Positions 35,188 to 43,274 of a DNA stretch of 64,000 bases are shown one piece after another. Both the position numbers and the translations under genes were made by a program. A model generated the notes under the pieces. That model saw only the letters and a list, made by a program, of their open reading frames with translations, did no database searches and was not told where the DNA came from. The stretch comes from Arcobacter iocasae. GTDB lineage: Bacteria; Campylobacterota; Campylobacteria; Campylobacterales; Arcobacteraceae. The number at the start of each line of letters is the position of its first letter. Positions within the stretch are counted from its first letter, which is position 1. Location: positions 2,108,001-2,172,000 of the forward strand of contig NZ_CP090177.1 of assembly GCF_042214795.1 (NCBI RefSeq), in the 5' to 3' direction.

Positions 35188-35769
35188 ATGAGCGCAAGTC
35201 AAAGAAGAATAAGCCAAACAGTAAATAACTTTTTTACTTTGGTTTCTATTATAATACTTGCGGTTGTAATTACTCTTTATTCAAAATTTGGACCAAAAGT
35301 GAAAAAAGAAAATAGAGTTAACTCTAACTTACAATGTCAAAAAGAGACTTTCACTTTTGATTCTATTACAAGACCTGAACTCTTAAAAGATGCAAACTAT
35401 TATTTAAAAAATGGTTTGTATGTTTTAAGTGGAGGTTTTACAAAACCTCGATTTGGAAAGTTTTATTTAAAAGATAAAATCTCTATAGATGAAGCAGATA
35501 ATTTTTTTAAAACTTCAATTTCTTTTCCTCAAAGAGAAAATCCAGTAAAATACTTAAAAATAAAATATGAAATTATAGAAAATGATAAAAATGACCCTAG
35601 AAAAAAAGATGAAAAAAGTAAATCTTTTGCTGGAACTATATTAAGCTCTTTTAGAATAAATGGAAAAGAGGTTTTTATGATGGAAACAAACTTTTTACAT
35701 TATGATAAAAATGAGATTAAAAATAGAATAGAATGTACAATAAAGGCTTTTAAACACAATGCAAAATGA
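35188..35769 (+). CDS. membrane-anchored protein of unknown function downstream of lon
   Basis: 193 aa with one N-terminal helix (about 14-33) and a probable periplasmic domain rich in charged residues; two cysteines (CQKE near 50 and IECTIK near 184) could form a disulfide. I do not recognise the family. It lies 4 bp after lon and overlaps the rhomboid gene by 11 bp, so it is part of the bamD-lon unit. A role in envelope quality control would suit the neighbours but is only inference. Confidence 0.75.
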   Translation: MSASQRRISQTVNNFFTLVSIIILAVVITLYSKFGPKVKKENRVNSNLQCQKETFTFDSITRPELLKDANYYLKNGLYVLSGGFTKPRFGKFYLKDKISIDEADNFFKTSISFPQRENPVKYLKIKYEIIENDKNDPRKKDEKSKSFAGTILSSFRINGKEVFMMETNFLHYDKNEIKNRIECTIKAFKHNAK

Positions 35770-36286
35770 AAAACTAATAACTGTCACAAATATAATTATT
35801 TTTATTACGGTTTTAATGTACATTATTCAAATAAATATGCCTAATGGTTCTTTATATTTAGGACTAAACATGTTCTTTCTTGAGGGACTTTGGTATCAAC
35901 CTTTATCTACAATGTTTGCCCATGGTGGAGTAGGGCATATATTGATGAATATGTTTGTACTTTTTCAATTTGGAAATATGATAGAAAAATATAGAGGTGT
36001 AAAAGCCTTATTAGTTCTTTATTTCATAGGTGGAGTTATAACTTCATTATTGAGTTTTTATTTTATGCAAGCAATTGGTATGAATAATAACTTAGTAGGT
36101 GCTTCAGGAGCAATTTGTGTGCTTTTAGGCTATGTTGCACTTATTGATACCTATCAAAGAAAAGGTATCATTACTTGGATTTTAATAATATCTGTTGCAC
36201 CTGTTTTAATAGGTCTTCCAGTAGCTTGGTATGCTCATCTTATTGGTTTGGCTGTTGGTTTTGTTATGGGTAAATTTTTTAAATAA
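35759..36286 (+). CDS. rhomboid-family intramembrane serine protease
   Basis: 175 aa with six helices. Catalytic serine in GASGAI, histidine in YAHLIGLAVG, and the HILMNMF (HxxxN) motif of the oxyanion region are all present, so it should be active. Rhomboids cleave membrane proteins within their transmembrane segments. The first codons overlap the previous gene. The size is that of the minimal bacterial form, without extra domains. Confidence 0.92.
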   Translation: MQNEKLITVTNIIIFITVLMYIIQINMPNGSLYLGLNMFFLEGLWYQPLSTMFAHGGVGHILMNMFVLFQFGNMIEKYRGVKALLVLYFIGGVITSLLSFYFMQAIGMNNNLVGASGAICVLLGYVALIDTYQRKGIITWILIISVAPVLIGLPVAWYAHLIGLAVGFVMGKFFK

Positions 36287-36287
36287 A

Positions 36288-36446
36288 TTAATTTACAAAA
36301 TAAGTAACTATACTCATAACAGCTATTACGAAAAAAATACCAATAAAAATCTCTTTTAATTTAATAGTAGGGTTTAAAATCCCACAATAGGGACATTGTC
36401 TTAATTTAGGTTCTATTTGGCTTTTACAGTTTCTACAAGGTTCTAT
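36288..36446 (-). CDS. 52-aa zinc-ribbon membrane miniprotein with apparent AUA start
   Basis: Reading from ATA 36446 gives about 52 residues: two CxxC pairs (PCRNCK and QCPYCG) that would bind one zinc, then a transmembrane helix (EIFIGIFFVIAVMSIVTYFV). There is an in-frame stop 6 nt upstream of the ATA and no ATG, GTG or TTG before the first cysteine pair. A good ribosome site AAAGGA lies exactly 6 nt before the ATA. The coding pattern and ribosome site argue for a real gene starting at a non-canonical codon; decay of an old ATG start is the alternative. It is convergent with the rhomboid gene. Function unknown. Confidence 0.55.
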   Translation of the reverse strand: MEPCRNCKSQIEPKLRQCPYCGILNPTIKLKEIFIGIFFVIAVMSIVTYFVN

Positions 36447-36540
36447 TTTTTATCCTTTAAAATTGAAAATATACAGCAATATTTTTTTAAAGTCAAATAT
36501 TACATTATGCCATTTTATATCAAATTGTAATAAAATATTG

Positions 36541-36546
36541 TATAAT
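36541..36546 (+). promoter_or_regulatory. predicted -10 element, possibly giving a leaderless mRNA
   Basis: A perfect TATAAT at 36541-36546 ends 6 nt before the polymerase ATG (36553). Transcription would then begin at or next to the ATG, leaving almost no leader, and no ribosome site is visible there. An upstream in-frame ATG at 36463 lies before this promoter. Confidence 0.5.
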
Positions 36547-36552
36547 AGCTCT

Positions 36553-37818
36553 ATGATTATACACCTAGATATCGATTCATTTTTTGTATCTGCCCATAGA
36601 ACACTAGACAGTACACTATTAGGCAAAGCAGTTGCTGTTGGAGGAAGAAGTAATACATCAATATTTGATAATAAATCAAATGATAAAAAAGTACTAAGTG
36701 AAAGTAATGGTGCTTTTGTTAGTTCTATTTTAACTAAAAATAGTAAAACTTCTAAAGAGTACTACAAAGACCAAAATGGACGAATAAGAGGAATAATCAC
36801 AACATCTTCTTATGAAGCTAGAAAACATGGTGTAAAAACTGCTATGAGTGTAAATGAAGCTTTAATGCTTTGTCCTCATTTGATAATGATTCCACCTGAT
36901 TATTCTTTGTATCATGACTTATCCCAAAAACTTAATAAATATTTGTATACAAAAACACCCCATGTGGAACAATCTAGTATTGATGAATTTTATATAGATT
37001 TAAGTGGATATATTGAAGATAGTGATATAGAAAATTTTGCAAAAGAGTTAAAAAAGGAAGTTTTTGAAAAGTTTAAATTACCAATATCTATTGGGATTGC
37101 AAACACAAAATACATAGCAAAACTTGCAACAAATGGTGCAAAACCAGATGGTATAAAAATAGTACAACAAGATGAAGTCTATGATTTTATAAAAGATAAA
37201 GCAATCTCAGAATTCCCAGGTATAGGAAAAGGTACTGAAAAAAAATTATTGGCACATGGAATTAGAAGGTTAGGTCAAATAAGAGATAAAAAAGAGCTTT
37301 TTTATTCATGGAAAAAATCTGGAATACAACTTTTTAATAGAGTATTAGGATTAGATAAAGAAAAGACACAAACAAGAACTTCTAAAAAATCAATAGGAAT
37401 AGGACGAACTTTTGATCCTGTACAAGATAGATCTGAGATAAATAGAAGACTTGTAATCTTATGTAGATATCTTAGTTTTTTAGTATTTAAAGAAAAAGTT
37501 ACTCCTCAAACATTTTTTTTACAAATAAGTTATGACTACAAAAGTAAATCAAAAGATTATATTAATACAAATAGACTTTTTAATGAAACATACTTTAAAA
37601 ACTCAATTTTACAGCTTTTTAAAGATATTGATATTCATCCAACCCATCATATTGTCCAATTAAATCTATCAGTATCAAATTTTACTGAAAATAAAAATCA
37701 TAGTTTTGATCTTTTTGAATATGAAAATGATAAAAAGAATTTGGAGTTAACAAATAAAATTAATAAGCTAAGAGATAAGTATGGAATTGATATTATTAAA
37801 AATGCAACGGAACTTTAG
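36553..37818 (+). CDS. dinB: Y-family DNA polymerase (DinB/Pol IV-like)
   Basis: About 421 aa from ATG 36553. Palm motifs HLDIDSFFVSAHR (metal ligand D) and SSIDEFYIDLSG (catalytic DE), steric area GIITTSSYEARKHGVKTAMS, thumb HhH FPGIGKGTEKKLLAHGI, and a little-finger domain. These enzymes bypass DNA lesions and raise mutation rates. Between the palm strand (KAVAVGGR) and GIITTSSYEA there are about 45 extra residues, lysine- and serine-rich, not found in E. coli Pol IV. HSFDLF near the C-terminus is a weak beta-clamp motif. An upstream start at 36463 would add 30 residues unlike the family and precedes the likely promoter. Confidence 0.9.
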   Translation: MIIHLDIDSFFVSAHRTLDSTLLGKAVAVGGRSNTSIFDNKSNDKKVLSESNGAFVSSILTKNSKTSKEYYKDQNGRIRGIITTSSYEARKHGVKTAMSVNEALMLCPHLIMIPPDYSLYHDLSQKLNKYLYTKTPHVEQSSIDEFYIDLSGYIEDSDIENFAKELKKEVFEKFKLPISIGIANTKYIAKLATNGAKPDGIKIVQQDEVYDFIKDKAISEFPGIGKGTEKKLLAHGIRRLGQIRDKKELFYSWKKSGIQLFNRVLGLDKEKTQTRTSKKSIGIGRTFDPVQDRSEINRRLVILCRYLSFLVFKEKVTPQTFFLQISYDYKSKSKDYINTNRLFNETYFKNSILQLFKDIDIHPTHHIVQLNLSVSNFTENKNHSFDLFEYENDKKNLELTNKINKLRDKYGIDIIKNATEL

Positions 37819-37851
37819 TCAAGTTAAGTGAAAAAAAAAGAAAAAAAGTAG

Positions 37852-37857
37852 TATAAT
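37852..37857 (+). promoter_or_regulatory. predicted -10 element for the SnoaL-like/corA unit
   Basis: TATAAT at 37852-37857 lies 27 nt before the ATG at 37885, with a purine-rich AGAGAG ribosome site in between. Confidence 0.5.
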
Positions 37858-37884
37858 TTTTTAAAATTACAAAAAAGAGAGAAA

Positions 37885-38286
37885 ATGAACAAAAATAAAG
37901 AAATTGTAAAATCTTATTATGAAAATCTTTGGAATAAAAAAGATAAAACATATATTGATAAACTATTTCATGATGATATACTTTTTAGAGGTACATTAGA
38001 TGTTGAAACGCATGGTAAAAAAGAGTTTGAAGAGTACTTTGATATGATTTTACATGCCCTTCCAAATTTATATCATGGGGTTGAACTTATGATTGCAGAA
38101 AACAATTTGGTAAGTGCAAGAGCTATATATAATGGAACTCACTTAGGAAAACTTTTTGATATAGAGGCAACTAATAAAAGAATAAGATATAACGGAGCTT
38201 CATTTTTTAGAATAGAAGATGAAAAAATCAAAGAGATTTGGGTTTTAGGTGATCTAAATTCATTATATAAACAATTAAGTAAATAA
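37885..38286 (+). CDS. SnoaL/NTF2-like family protein
   Basis: 133 aa. The pattern VKSYYENLWNKKD, FHDDILFRGTLDVETHGKKEFEEYF, ARAIYNGTHLGKLFDIEATNKRI and FFRIEDEKIKEIWVLGD is typical of the SnoaL-like ester cyclase branch of the NTF2 fold, a small cone that binds hydrophobic ligands. The precise reaction is unknown. Its stop shares a base with the start of corA (TAATG), so the two are translationally coupled. Confidence 0.82.
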   Translation: MNKNKEIVKSYYENLWNKKDKTYIDKLFHDDILFRGTLDVETHGKKEFEEYFDMILHALPNLYHGVELMIAENNLVSARAIYNGTHLGKLFDIEATNKRIRYNGASFFRIEDEKIKEIWVLGDLNSLYKQLSK

Positions 38287-39062
38287 TGAAATTAAATACA
38301 ATAGATGATTTTCATCTAACTGATATTGATAATGAAGCCCACCCTTCAATATTTTTCAAAGATGAAAATTATGATTTATTTATAATCAGAATTCCAAAGT
38401 TAACCAATAATAGAGTAGTGCCTGTAAGTAAAGCTTTTATAATTACTGATAATTCTTATTTTTATTATGATAGAAAAAACAAAAATTTTATTGATTTAAA
38501 AAATATTGATGGATTTTATGAGTTTTTAAATAAAGATGTTGATTCTATAATGCGTATGGTAAATGCTTATATAAATGAAATAGAAGATATTGAAGATAGC
38601 TTTTATGAAAATAATATAGATAAAAACTTTAATAAAAAATGGTTTTCTTACAAAAATGATTTTATCAAGATGAATAGAGTTTTATTCAAATGTGTTGAAG
38701 TTATTGCAATTTTGATAAATGATTATAAAAAAGATGATGATTATTTAAAGAGTAATTTTGAAGATATGCAAGAGCACTTAAATAGAGCACATAGAAATTC
38801 TGGTATGTTATTAGAAAAACTTGATGCTTTGCATAATTCATATATAGTAGAAAATAATGAACAGATGAATAGAACTGTTTATATACTGACTTTATTATCA
38901 GGAGTATTTTTACCCTTAAATTTAATTGTGGGATTTTTTGGTATGAATACTACTTCTTTGCCTTTCACCCAAGGAATAGGTGGAACTCAACTTGTAATAA
39001 ATATACTTTTTTTCTCCGCAATTATGTCAATACTTTTAGTATTTTTTATAAAAAAAAGATAA
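38286..39062 (+). CDS. corA: CorA-family divalent metal ion channel
   Basis: 258 aa, shorter than E. coli CorA (316). A soluble cytoplasmic N-terminal domain with a long helix (about 95-200) leads to two C-terminal helices. The signature GMN is in VGFFGMNTTSLPF at the end of the first, as in all CorA Mg2+ channels, and the C-terminus is basic (KKR). It works as a pentamer; substrate could be Mg2+, Co2+ or Zn2+. The hairpin at 39055 covers its stop codon. Confidence 0.9.
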   Translation: MKLNTIDDFHLTDIDNEAHPSIFFKDENYDLFIIRIPKLTNNRVVPVSKAFIITDNSYFYYDRKNKNFIDLKNIDGFYEFLNKDVDSIMRMVNAYINEIEDIEDSFYENNIDKNFNKKWFSYKNDFIKMNRVLFKCVEVIAILINDYKKDDDYLKSNFEDMQEHLNRAHRNSGMLLEKLDALHNSYIVENNEQMNRTVYILTLLSGVFLPLNLIVGFFGMNTTSLPFTQGIGGTQLVINILFFSAIMSILLVFFIKKR

Positions 39063-39081
39063 CTATTTTTTAGTTATCTTT
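39055..39081. terminator. bidirectional hairpin containing two stop codons
   Basis: AAAGATAACTA/TAGTTATCTTT is a perfect 11-bp stem with a 5-T loop. It contains the corA stop (39060-39062) and the stop of the convergent peptidase gene (39070-39072). T-rich flanks on the right strand fit termination of corA. Confidence 0.6.
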
Positions 39082-40116
39082 ATTTTCAATGTAAAGTTTT
39101 GATAAAATCAAAACCATAGAGTCTATAGATTTTTTAGTAGTTGTTTCTCTTACTGTATGATATCCAATAGTTGGAATTTGAAGAGTTGTACCTTGAATCT
39201 CACCATCTGTTGCATCAATTATTCTTCCTAACTCTGTAACTCCTACAGAGCCTTTTGTTCCTGCACTTAACATTTGATTTTCTAAATATGCATCTTTATA
39301 ATGGTAACTTATATTATTTTCAATAACTATTTTTTTTAGTTTTTCTTCTAAAGGTGATTTGAAAACAGCATTTTCATCTCTATTTCTCAACACAATATCT
39401 AAATTTGTAATATGATCTACACTACTGTAAGGACTTGTATCTAAAACAAGAAGTTCATCTGTTGTAGTATTTAATCTTCTAAAATATTCAAGTAAAAATC
39501 TCCAACTTTTACCAGCTTCTTCACTTGCTGTAAAAAATGCAGTTCCTTGGTAGCCAAGATGGTATAAATAAATAATCATAGCAATAGAGATAACATTATC
39601 AAGTTGAGCTGAAACTAATCCATTCTCATCTATATTTAAAGTATCCATAAAAGCTATGGCCGTTCCAGGCAAAAGATGCTTAAGTCCATCGATTTTGAAA
39701 ATGATATTTTTTCTTCTATCGCAAAGAAAAGCATCTTTTATAACTCCCATTCCCAAATAACTTCCAGACCAAGGCTCATATGATTGAACTTTGTGATCCA
39801 TAAATCTCATCTCAAAGTTTTTTAAAAGTTTTTCAGAGTTTGAATTTCCCCTTAAATCGGCTTGGTTTTTTGCAATAAAGGCAGCATATTGGAATTCATT
39901 TTGTCCAGTACAAATAAGTCCATGTCTATCTGCATGGGCAGAAATATAGCCACTTTCAGGAGTATTTCCTTTAGCGACCAAAACTCCATCATAATATTCA
40001 ACTGTTAAATCTAACTCTTCAAGCTCTCTTTTTACTCGCATAAAAAAAGGGTGTTCTGCTCCAACAACACTTGGTGTTCTAATTAGCTGTTTTAAAATAT
40101 CGTAAAATTTTTCCAT
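39070..40116 (-). CDS. M42-type metallopeptidase
   Basis: 348 aa. Metal-ligand pattern of the M42/M28 dinuclear zinc aminopeptidases: SAHADRHG (H, D), VSAQLDNVISI (bridging D), TASEEAGK (catalytic and metal E), LVLDTSP (D) and a final GYHTVRETTTK (H). Such enzymes remove N-terminal residues from peptides. It is the last gene of a four-gene operon, one base after the deacylase gene. The operon suggests that its peptide may be one built by RimK; this is inference. Confidence 0.8.
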   Translation of the reverse strand: MEKFYDILKQLIRTPSVVGAEHPFFMRVKRELEELDLTVEYYDGVLVAKGNTPESGYISAHADRHGLICTGQNEFQYAAFIAKNQADLRGNSNSEKLLKNFEMRFMDHKVQSYEPWSGSYLGMGVIKDAFLCDRRKNIIFKIDGLKHLLPGTAIAFMDTLNIDENGLVSAQLDNVISIAMIIYLYHLGYQGTAFFTASEEAGKSWRFLLEYFRRLNTTTDELLVLDTSPYSSVDHITNLDIVLRNRDENAVFKSPLEEKLKKIVIENNISYHYKDAYLENQMLSAGTKGSVGVTELGRIIDATDGEIQGTTLQIPTIGYHTVRETTTKKSIDSMVLILSKLYIENKDN

Positions 40117-40117
40117 G

Positions 40118-41164
40118 TTATTCTATTATCTCTTCATTATTTAATTCGTAAAATTCACTTTGTTTTATGGCATCTTCATTAAAGTATTCCATTTTATTCT
40201 CTGCAATATTTAAATTACCAAATTTTGCTATGTGAAAAACCGCATCACCTTCTTGCACAAGTGGAATTTGAGATTTTCCTATAATGATTCCATCAAAGGG
40301 AGCTAATATTTCAAAGCTATTATCATCTAATGGCTCATCAATATACGCAATAACTTCATTCTCTTTTACAATTTCACCTAAGGCTTTTATTGTTCTTATC
40401 ATTCCACTTTCACTTGCTCTTATCCATTTACTTACCCTTGAAGTTATTGGTGCTTTGCTACCTTTTCGTAAAACTTTTGGAAGCATGGCATTTTCCCTTA
40501 AAACATTGATAATACCTTTTACCCCAATTCTTATACATGTTTCATCGAAACGCAAAGCTTCACCTGCTTCATAAAGAAGTATTGGAATACCACTTTCTTC
40601 GCCTTCTGCTCTTAGTGACCCATCTCTTAATTCAGAGTGTAAGATAACAGGTGCACCAAAAGCACGAGCTAGTTTTAGAGTATATTCATTATCCATATTT
40701 GTTCTTATTTGTGGTAAGTTTGATTTGTGAATAGAGGCTGTATGTAAGTCAATTCCTAAGTCACATTTTGAAACTATCTCTTCAAAAAAGATTTTTGCAA
40801 TTCTACTGGCAATAGAGCCTTTACCACTTCCTGGAAAACTTCTATTTAAATCTCTTCTATCAGGAAGATATCTAGATAGTGTCATAACTCCATAAACATT
40901 TACAATGGGTGCAAAGATTATAGTTCCATGTAGTTTTTTTAAAATATTTAGTTTTCTGATTCTTCTAATAATCTCTATACCATTTAATTCATCCCCATGA
41001 ATTGCTGCACTGATAAAAACTATCGGTCCTGCTTTTTTACCTCGTATTACTCTTATTGGCAAATTTGTAGGAGTATTATAAAGTTTTGGTAACTCTAAAT
41101 TTATCTTTACTTCTTTTCCCCTTGGTACAACAATACCACCAATTACCAAATCACTACTTTGCAT
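40118..41164 (-). CDS. AstE/AspA-family deacylase (succinylglutamate desuccinylase/aspartoacylase-like)
   Basis: 348 aa. Zinc carboxypeptidase-like fold with HGDELNG (H and E ligands, about 57-62), LNRSFPGSGKGS, DLHTASIHKSNLPQIR (second H) and a C-terminal lipoyl-like region (NEVIAYIDEPLDDNSFEILAPFDG). The family removes acyl groups from amino acids such as N-acetylaspartate or N-succinylglutamate. It is directly downstream of rimK (5-bp gap), a pairing known from other bacteria, and presumably acts on a glutamylated or acylated product linked to RimK. Confidence 0.83.
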   Translation of the reverse strand: MQSSDLVIGGIVVPRGKEVKINLELPKLYNTPTNLPIRVIRGKKAGPIVFISAAIHGDELNGIEIIRRIRKLNILKKLHGTIIFAPIVNVYGVMTLSRYLPDRRDLNRSFPGSGKGSIASRIAKIFFEEIVSKCDLGIDLHTASIHKSNLPQIRTNMDNEYTLKLARAFGAPVILHSELRDGSLRAEGEESGIPILLYEAGEALRFDETCIRIGVKGIINVLRENAMLPKVLRKGSKAPITSRVSKWIRASESGMIRTIKALGEIVKENEVIAYIDEPLDDNSFEILAPFDGIIIGKSQIPLVQEGDAVFHIAKFGNLNIAENKMEYFNEDAIKQSEFYELNNEEIIE

Positions 41165-41169
41165 CTAGT

Positions 41170-42102
41170 TTAAGCTCCAATATTATCTTTTTTTATTTTT
41201 CTTTTTTTAGTACTTTTTTCTGATGCTGGAGTTACACTTTTTTCAATATAATCCATGATTTTACTTGCAATATCTAGATTTGTCGATTTTTCAATTCCTT
41301 CTAATCCAGGACTTGAATTTACTTCCATAACAAGTGGTCCTCTAGATGAGGGTATCATATCCACTCCACAAACTCCAAGACCCATAGCTTTGGCAGCTGC
41401 TATTGCAGTTGATTTTTCTTTTCTTGTTAGTTTATGTGCTGTAGCACTTCCACCTTGGTGAAGGTTTGATCTAAAGTCACCTTCTGCACCTTGTCTTTTC
41501 ATGGCTCCTACAACTTCTCCATTTACAACCAATACTCTAATATCAGCCCCTCCTGCTTCTTCAATATACTCTTGAACAAGTAAGTTTACATCCATACCAT
41601 AAAAAGCATCAAGAACAGACTTTGCAGCTTTTTCACTATCAACTAAAACGACACCAACACCTTGAGTTCCTTCAAGTATTTTAAGAACCAAAGGCGCTCC
41701 ACCAGATAGAGCAATAACATCTTTCGCACTTGATTTATTTGAAGCAAATACTGTTTTTGGCATATCAACATCATTCTTTGAAAGAACTTGTAAACTTCTT
41801 AGTTTATCTCTACTTCTTGTAATTGCTAAATTTCCAGATGTACTAAATACATCCATCATCTCAAAGTGTCTTACCATTGCTGCACCATAAAAAGTTCTAC
41901 TTGCTCCAATTCTTGGAATTATTGCATCAGGAGTAGGTAATACTTTTCCTAAATAATTTATGATAAGTTCACCTTTCATTATCTCAATGGTACATTTTAA
42001 ATAATCAATTACTTTTACTTCCCACTTTTTTGCTTCTGCTGCTTCTACTAATCTTCTTGTTGAATACAACTCTTTATTTCTTGATAATATATAAACTCTC
42101 AT
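41170..42102 (-). CDS. rimK: RimK-type ATP-grasp glutamate ligase
   Basis: 310 aa. ATP-grasp enzyme with an N-terminal RimK domain (YILSRNKELYSTRRLVEAA, IIPRIGASRTFYG), ATP-binding LVLKILEGTQGVGVVL, the loop MKRQGAEGDFRSNLHQGG and metal ligands in GVDMIPSSRGPLVMEVNSSPGLEGIEKST. RimK adds glutamates to the C-terminus of ribosomal protein S6; relatives make other glutamyl peptides. The C-terminus has a basic extension (EKSTKKRKIKKDN). In Pseudomonas RimK is reported to be controlled by c-di-GMP, of interest in this c-di-GMP-rich window. It starts 2 bp after the protease gene. Confidence 0.92.
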   Translation of the reverse strand: MRVYILSRNKELYSTRRLVEAAEAKKWEVKVIDYLKCTIEIMKGELIINYLGKVLPTPDAIIPRIGASRTFYGAAMVRHFEMMDVFSTSGNLAITRSRDKLRSLQVLSKNDVDMPKTVFASNKSSAKDVIALSGGAPLVLKILEGTQGVGVVLVDSEKAAKSVLDAFYGMDVNLLVQEYIEEAGGADIRVLVVNGEVVGAMKRQGAEGDFRSNLHQGGSATAHKLTRKEKSTAIAAAKAMGLGVCGVDMIPSSRGPLVMEVNSSPGLEGIEKSTNLDIASKIMDYIEKSVTPASEKSTKKRKIKKDNIGA

Positions 42103-42104
42103 GA

Positions 42105-42530
42105 TTATTTTTCCTCTTTTTTATTACATAAATACTCTTGCGAAACATCAACTAAAAACTTATCTTTTAAAAATCTTCTTCCAATTAACATAGGAAACTT
42201 CATATCGGCTCTATTAGTTAGGGAAATGATACTTTTGTATTTTTTACCAAAAAATTTCACAGTAATTTTTATTGAAGGTCTTATTTGAACTGTTCCATTT
42301 GAACTTTTCACGCGTTTTATTTTATATATGGGTAAAGTTATTCTTTTACCATGATATGAAGCATGTACTTCATCAAGTAAAGTAAAACTTACTTTATCTT
42401 CTTCAATTTCAATATCATCACAATGTAAAGCATTTGAATCAGCACCCGTATCCACTTTAGCATCTAAATCAAACAATTCCAAGTCAAGTATTGAGATACT
42501 CTCTTTTCTTCCAACTATCTTTTTTTCGAT
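42105..42530 (-). CDS. rimB: RimK-associated aspartic protease-like protein (RimB) with apparent AUC start
   Basis: The domain is that of PF05618 (putative ATP-dependent zinc protease, retropepsin-like), with active-site DTGAD and the C-terminal PMLIGRRFLKD. From the first canonical start (TTG 42482) the protein is 125 aa and lacks the conserved beginning. Reading in frame upstream gives EKKIVGRKESISILDLE, the expected family N-terminus, back to an ATC at 42530. AAAGGA lies exactly 6 nt before that ATC, a stop codon lies further upstream, and there is no ATG, GTG or TTG between. I therefore annotate an AUC start (141 aa). First gene of the rimB-rimK-deacylase-peptidase operon. Confidence 0.75.
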   Translation of the reverse strand: MEKKIVGRKESISILDLELFDLDAKVDTGADSNALHCDDIEIEEDKVSFTLLDEVHASYHGKRITLPIYKIKRVKSSNGTVQIRPSIKITVKFFGKKYKSIISLTNRADMKFPMLIGRRFLKDKFLVDVSQEYLCNKKEEK

Positions 42531-42637
42531 GAAATATCCTTTATAGTTTTAAAAATTATATCATACTTTGGCATTAAATTATTAGGTGAATTTATTTGAA
42601 GAATTTTTGATTTAGAATTTTATTGTGAAATATTGAA

Positions 42638-42683
42638 AATGAAGTAATAGCAACTTTTAAATTTAAAGTTCTATTACTTCATT
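42638..42683 (-). terminator. long hairpin around the last stop codon of the lemA-TPM operon
   Basis: AATGAAGTAATAG (42638-42650) pairs with CTATTACTTCATT (42671-42683), and within it AACTTT pairs with AAAGTT, with one bulged C. About 19 base pairs form. The stop codon of the 203-aa gene (42663-42665) lies in the loop region, so the last five codons form one arm. It is followed on the minus strand by a short T run only. Confidence 0.55.
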
Positions 42684-43274
42684 ACTAAGTTCATTTATGT
42701 CATTTTCTTTTATTGGAAAATTTTCTATTAAGATTTCACTACAACTTTTTATTGCAGTTTTGTATCCTTCTTCAAATTCTTTATTTTTGACATCTTTTAT
42801 AAATTGGTTTACTATTTCTTGCCAATATGTATCATCTATTTTTTCTTTTACATTTTTATCTGTAATTATTTCTACATATTTTTCTTCAATTGATACAAAA
42901 AACATGATTGCTAGTTTTGTTTGAGTGTCATAAAGCCCTTGATTAATAAACTCTTCTTTGGCCTTTTTTGAGGCTTTGTTATACTTATATTTTTTTGGTA
43001 AAAGATATAAAAAGTACTGTTTAAAATTATGAAAAAAGAGTATAAAAAATGCAAAAGTTGATAATTGTATCTCGAAAAACATTATGCTATTTGCATCAAA
43101 ATATAAGCTTATAAGTGAAACTAAAAATGTAAAAACTAAAGAAAATATTAAAATCAATAGATTATAAGAAGATGAGAAGTCTGTAATTACAGCAACAAGT
43201 TCCGCAGAGCTTTTTTCTTCAAGTTTTTTAATCTCTTTTTCTATAGCTTCTTTTTGATTATTATTTAAATACAT
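42663..43274 (-). CDS. TPM-domain membrane protein (second TPM gene)
   Basis: About 203 aa. N-terminal EKEIKKLEEKSSAELVAVITDFSSSY is the start of a TPM (YgcG) domain, interrupted by two helices (about 40-85) before the TPM-like second part (NQGLYDTQTKLAIMFFVSIEEKYVEIITDKNV). ATG 43274 is preferred over 43280: GGAGG in the end of the upstream gene lies 6 nt before it, and its A is the last base of that gene's stop (TAATG). TPM proteins form a small membrane complex with LemA proteins; function is poorly known. Confidence 0.82.
   Translation of the reverse strand: MYLNNNQKEAIEKEIKKLEEKSSAELVAVITDFSSSYNLLILIFSLVFTFLVSLISLYFDANSIMFFEIQLSTFAFFILFFHNFKQYFLYLLPKKYKYNKASKKAKEEFINQGLYDTQTKLAIMFFVSIEEKYVEIITDKNVKEKIDDTYWQEIVNQFIKDVKNKEFEEGYKTAIKSCSEILIENFPIKENDINELSNEVIEL

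Noticed and set aside
36463..36552. Upstream ATG for the Y-family polymerase
   Set aside because: It would add 30 residues not seen in the family and lies before the likely promoter; ATG 36553 gives the standard start MIIHLDIDSFF.
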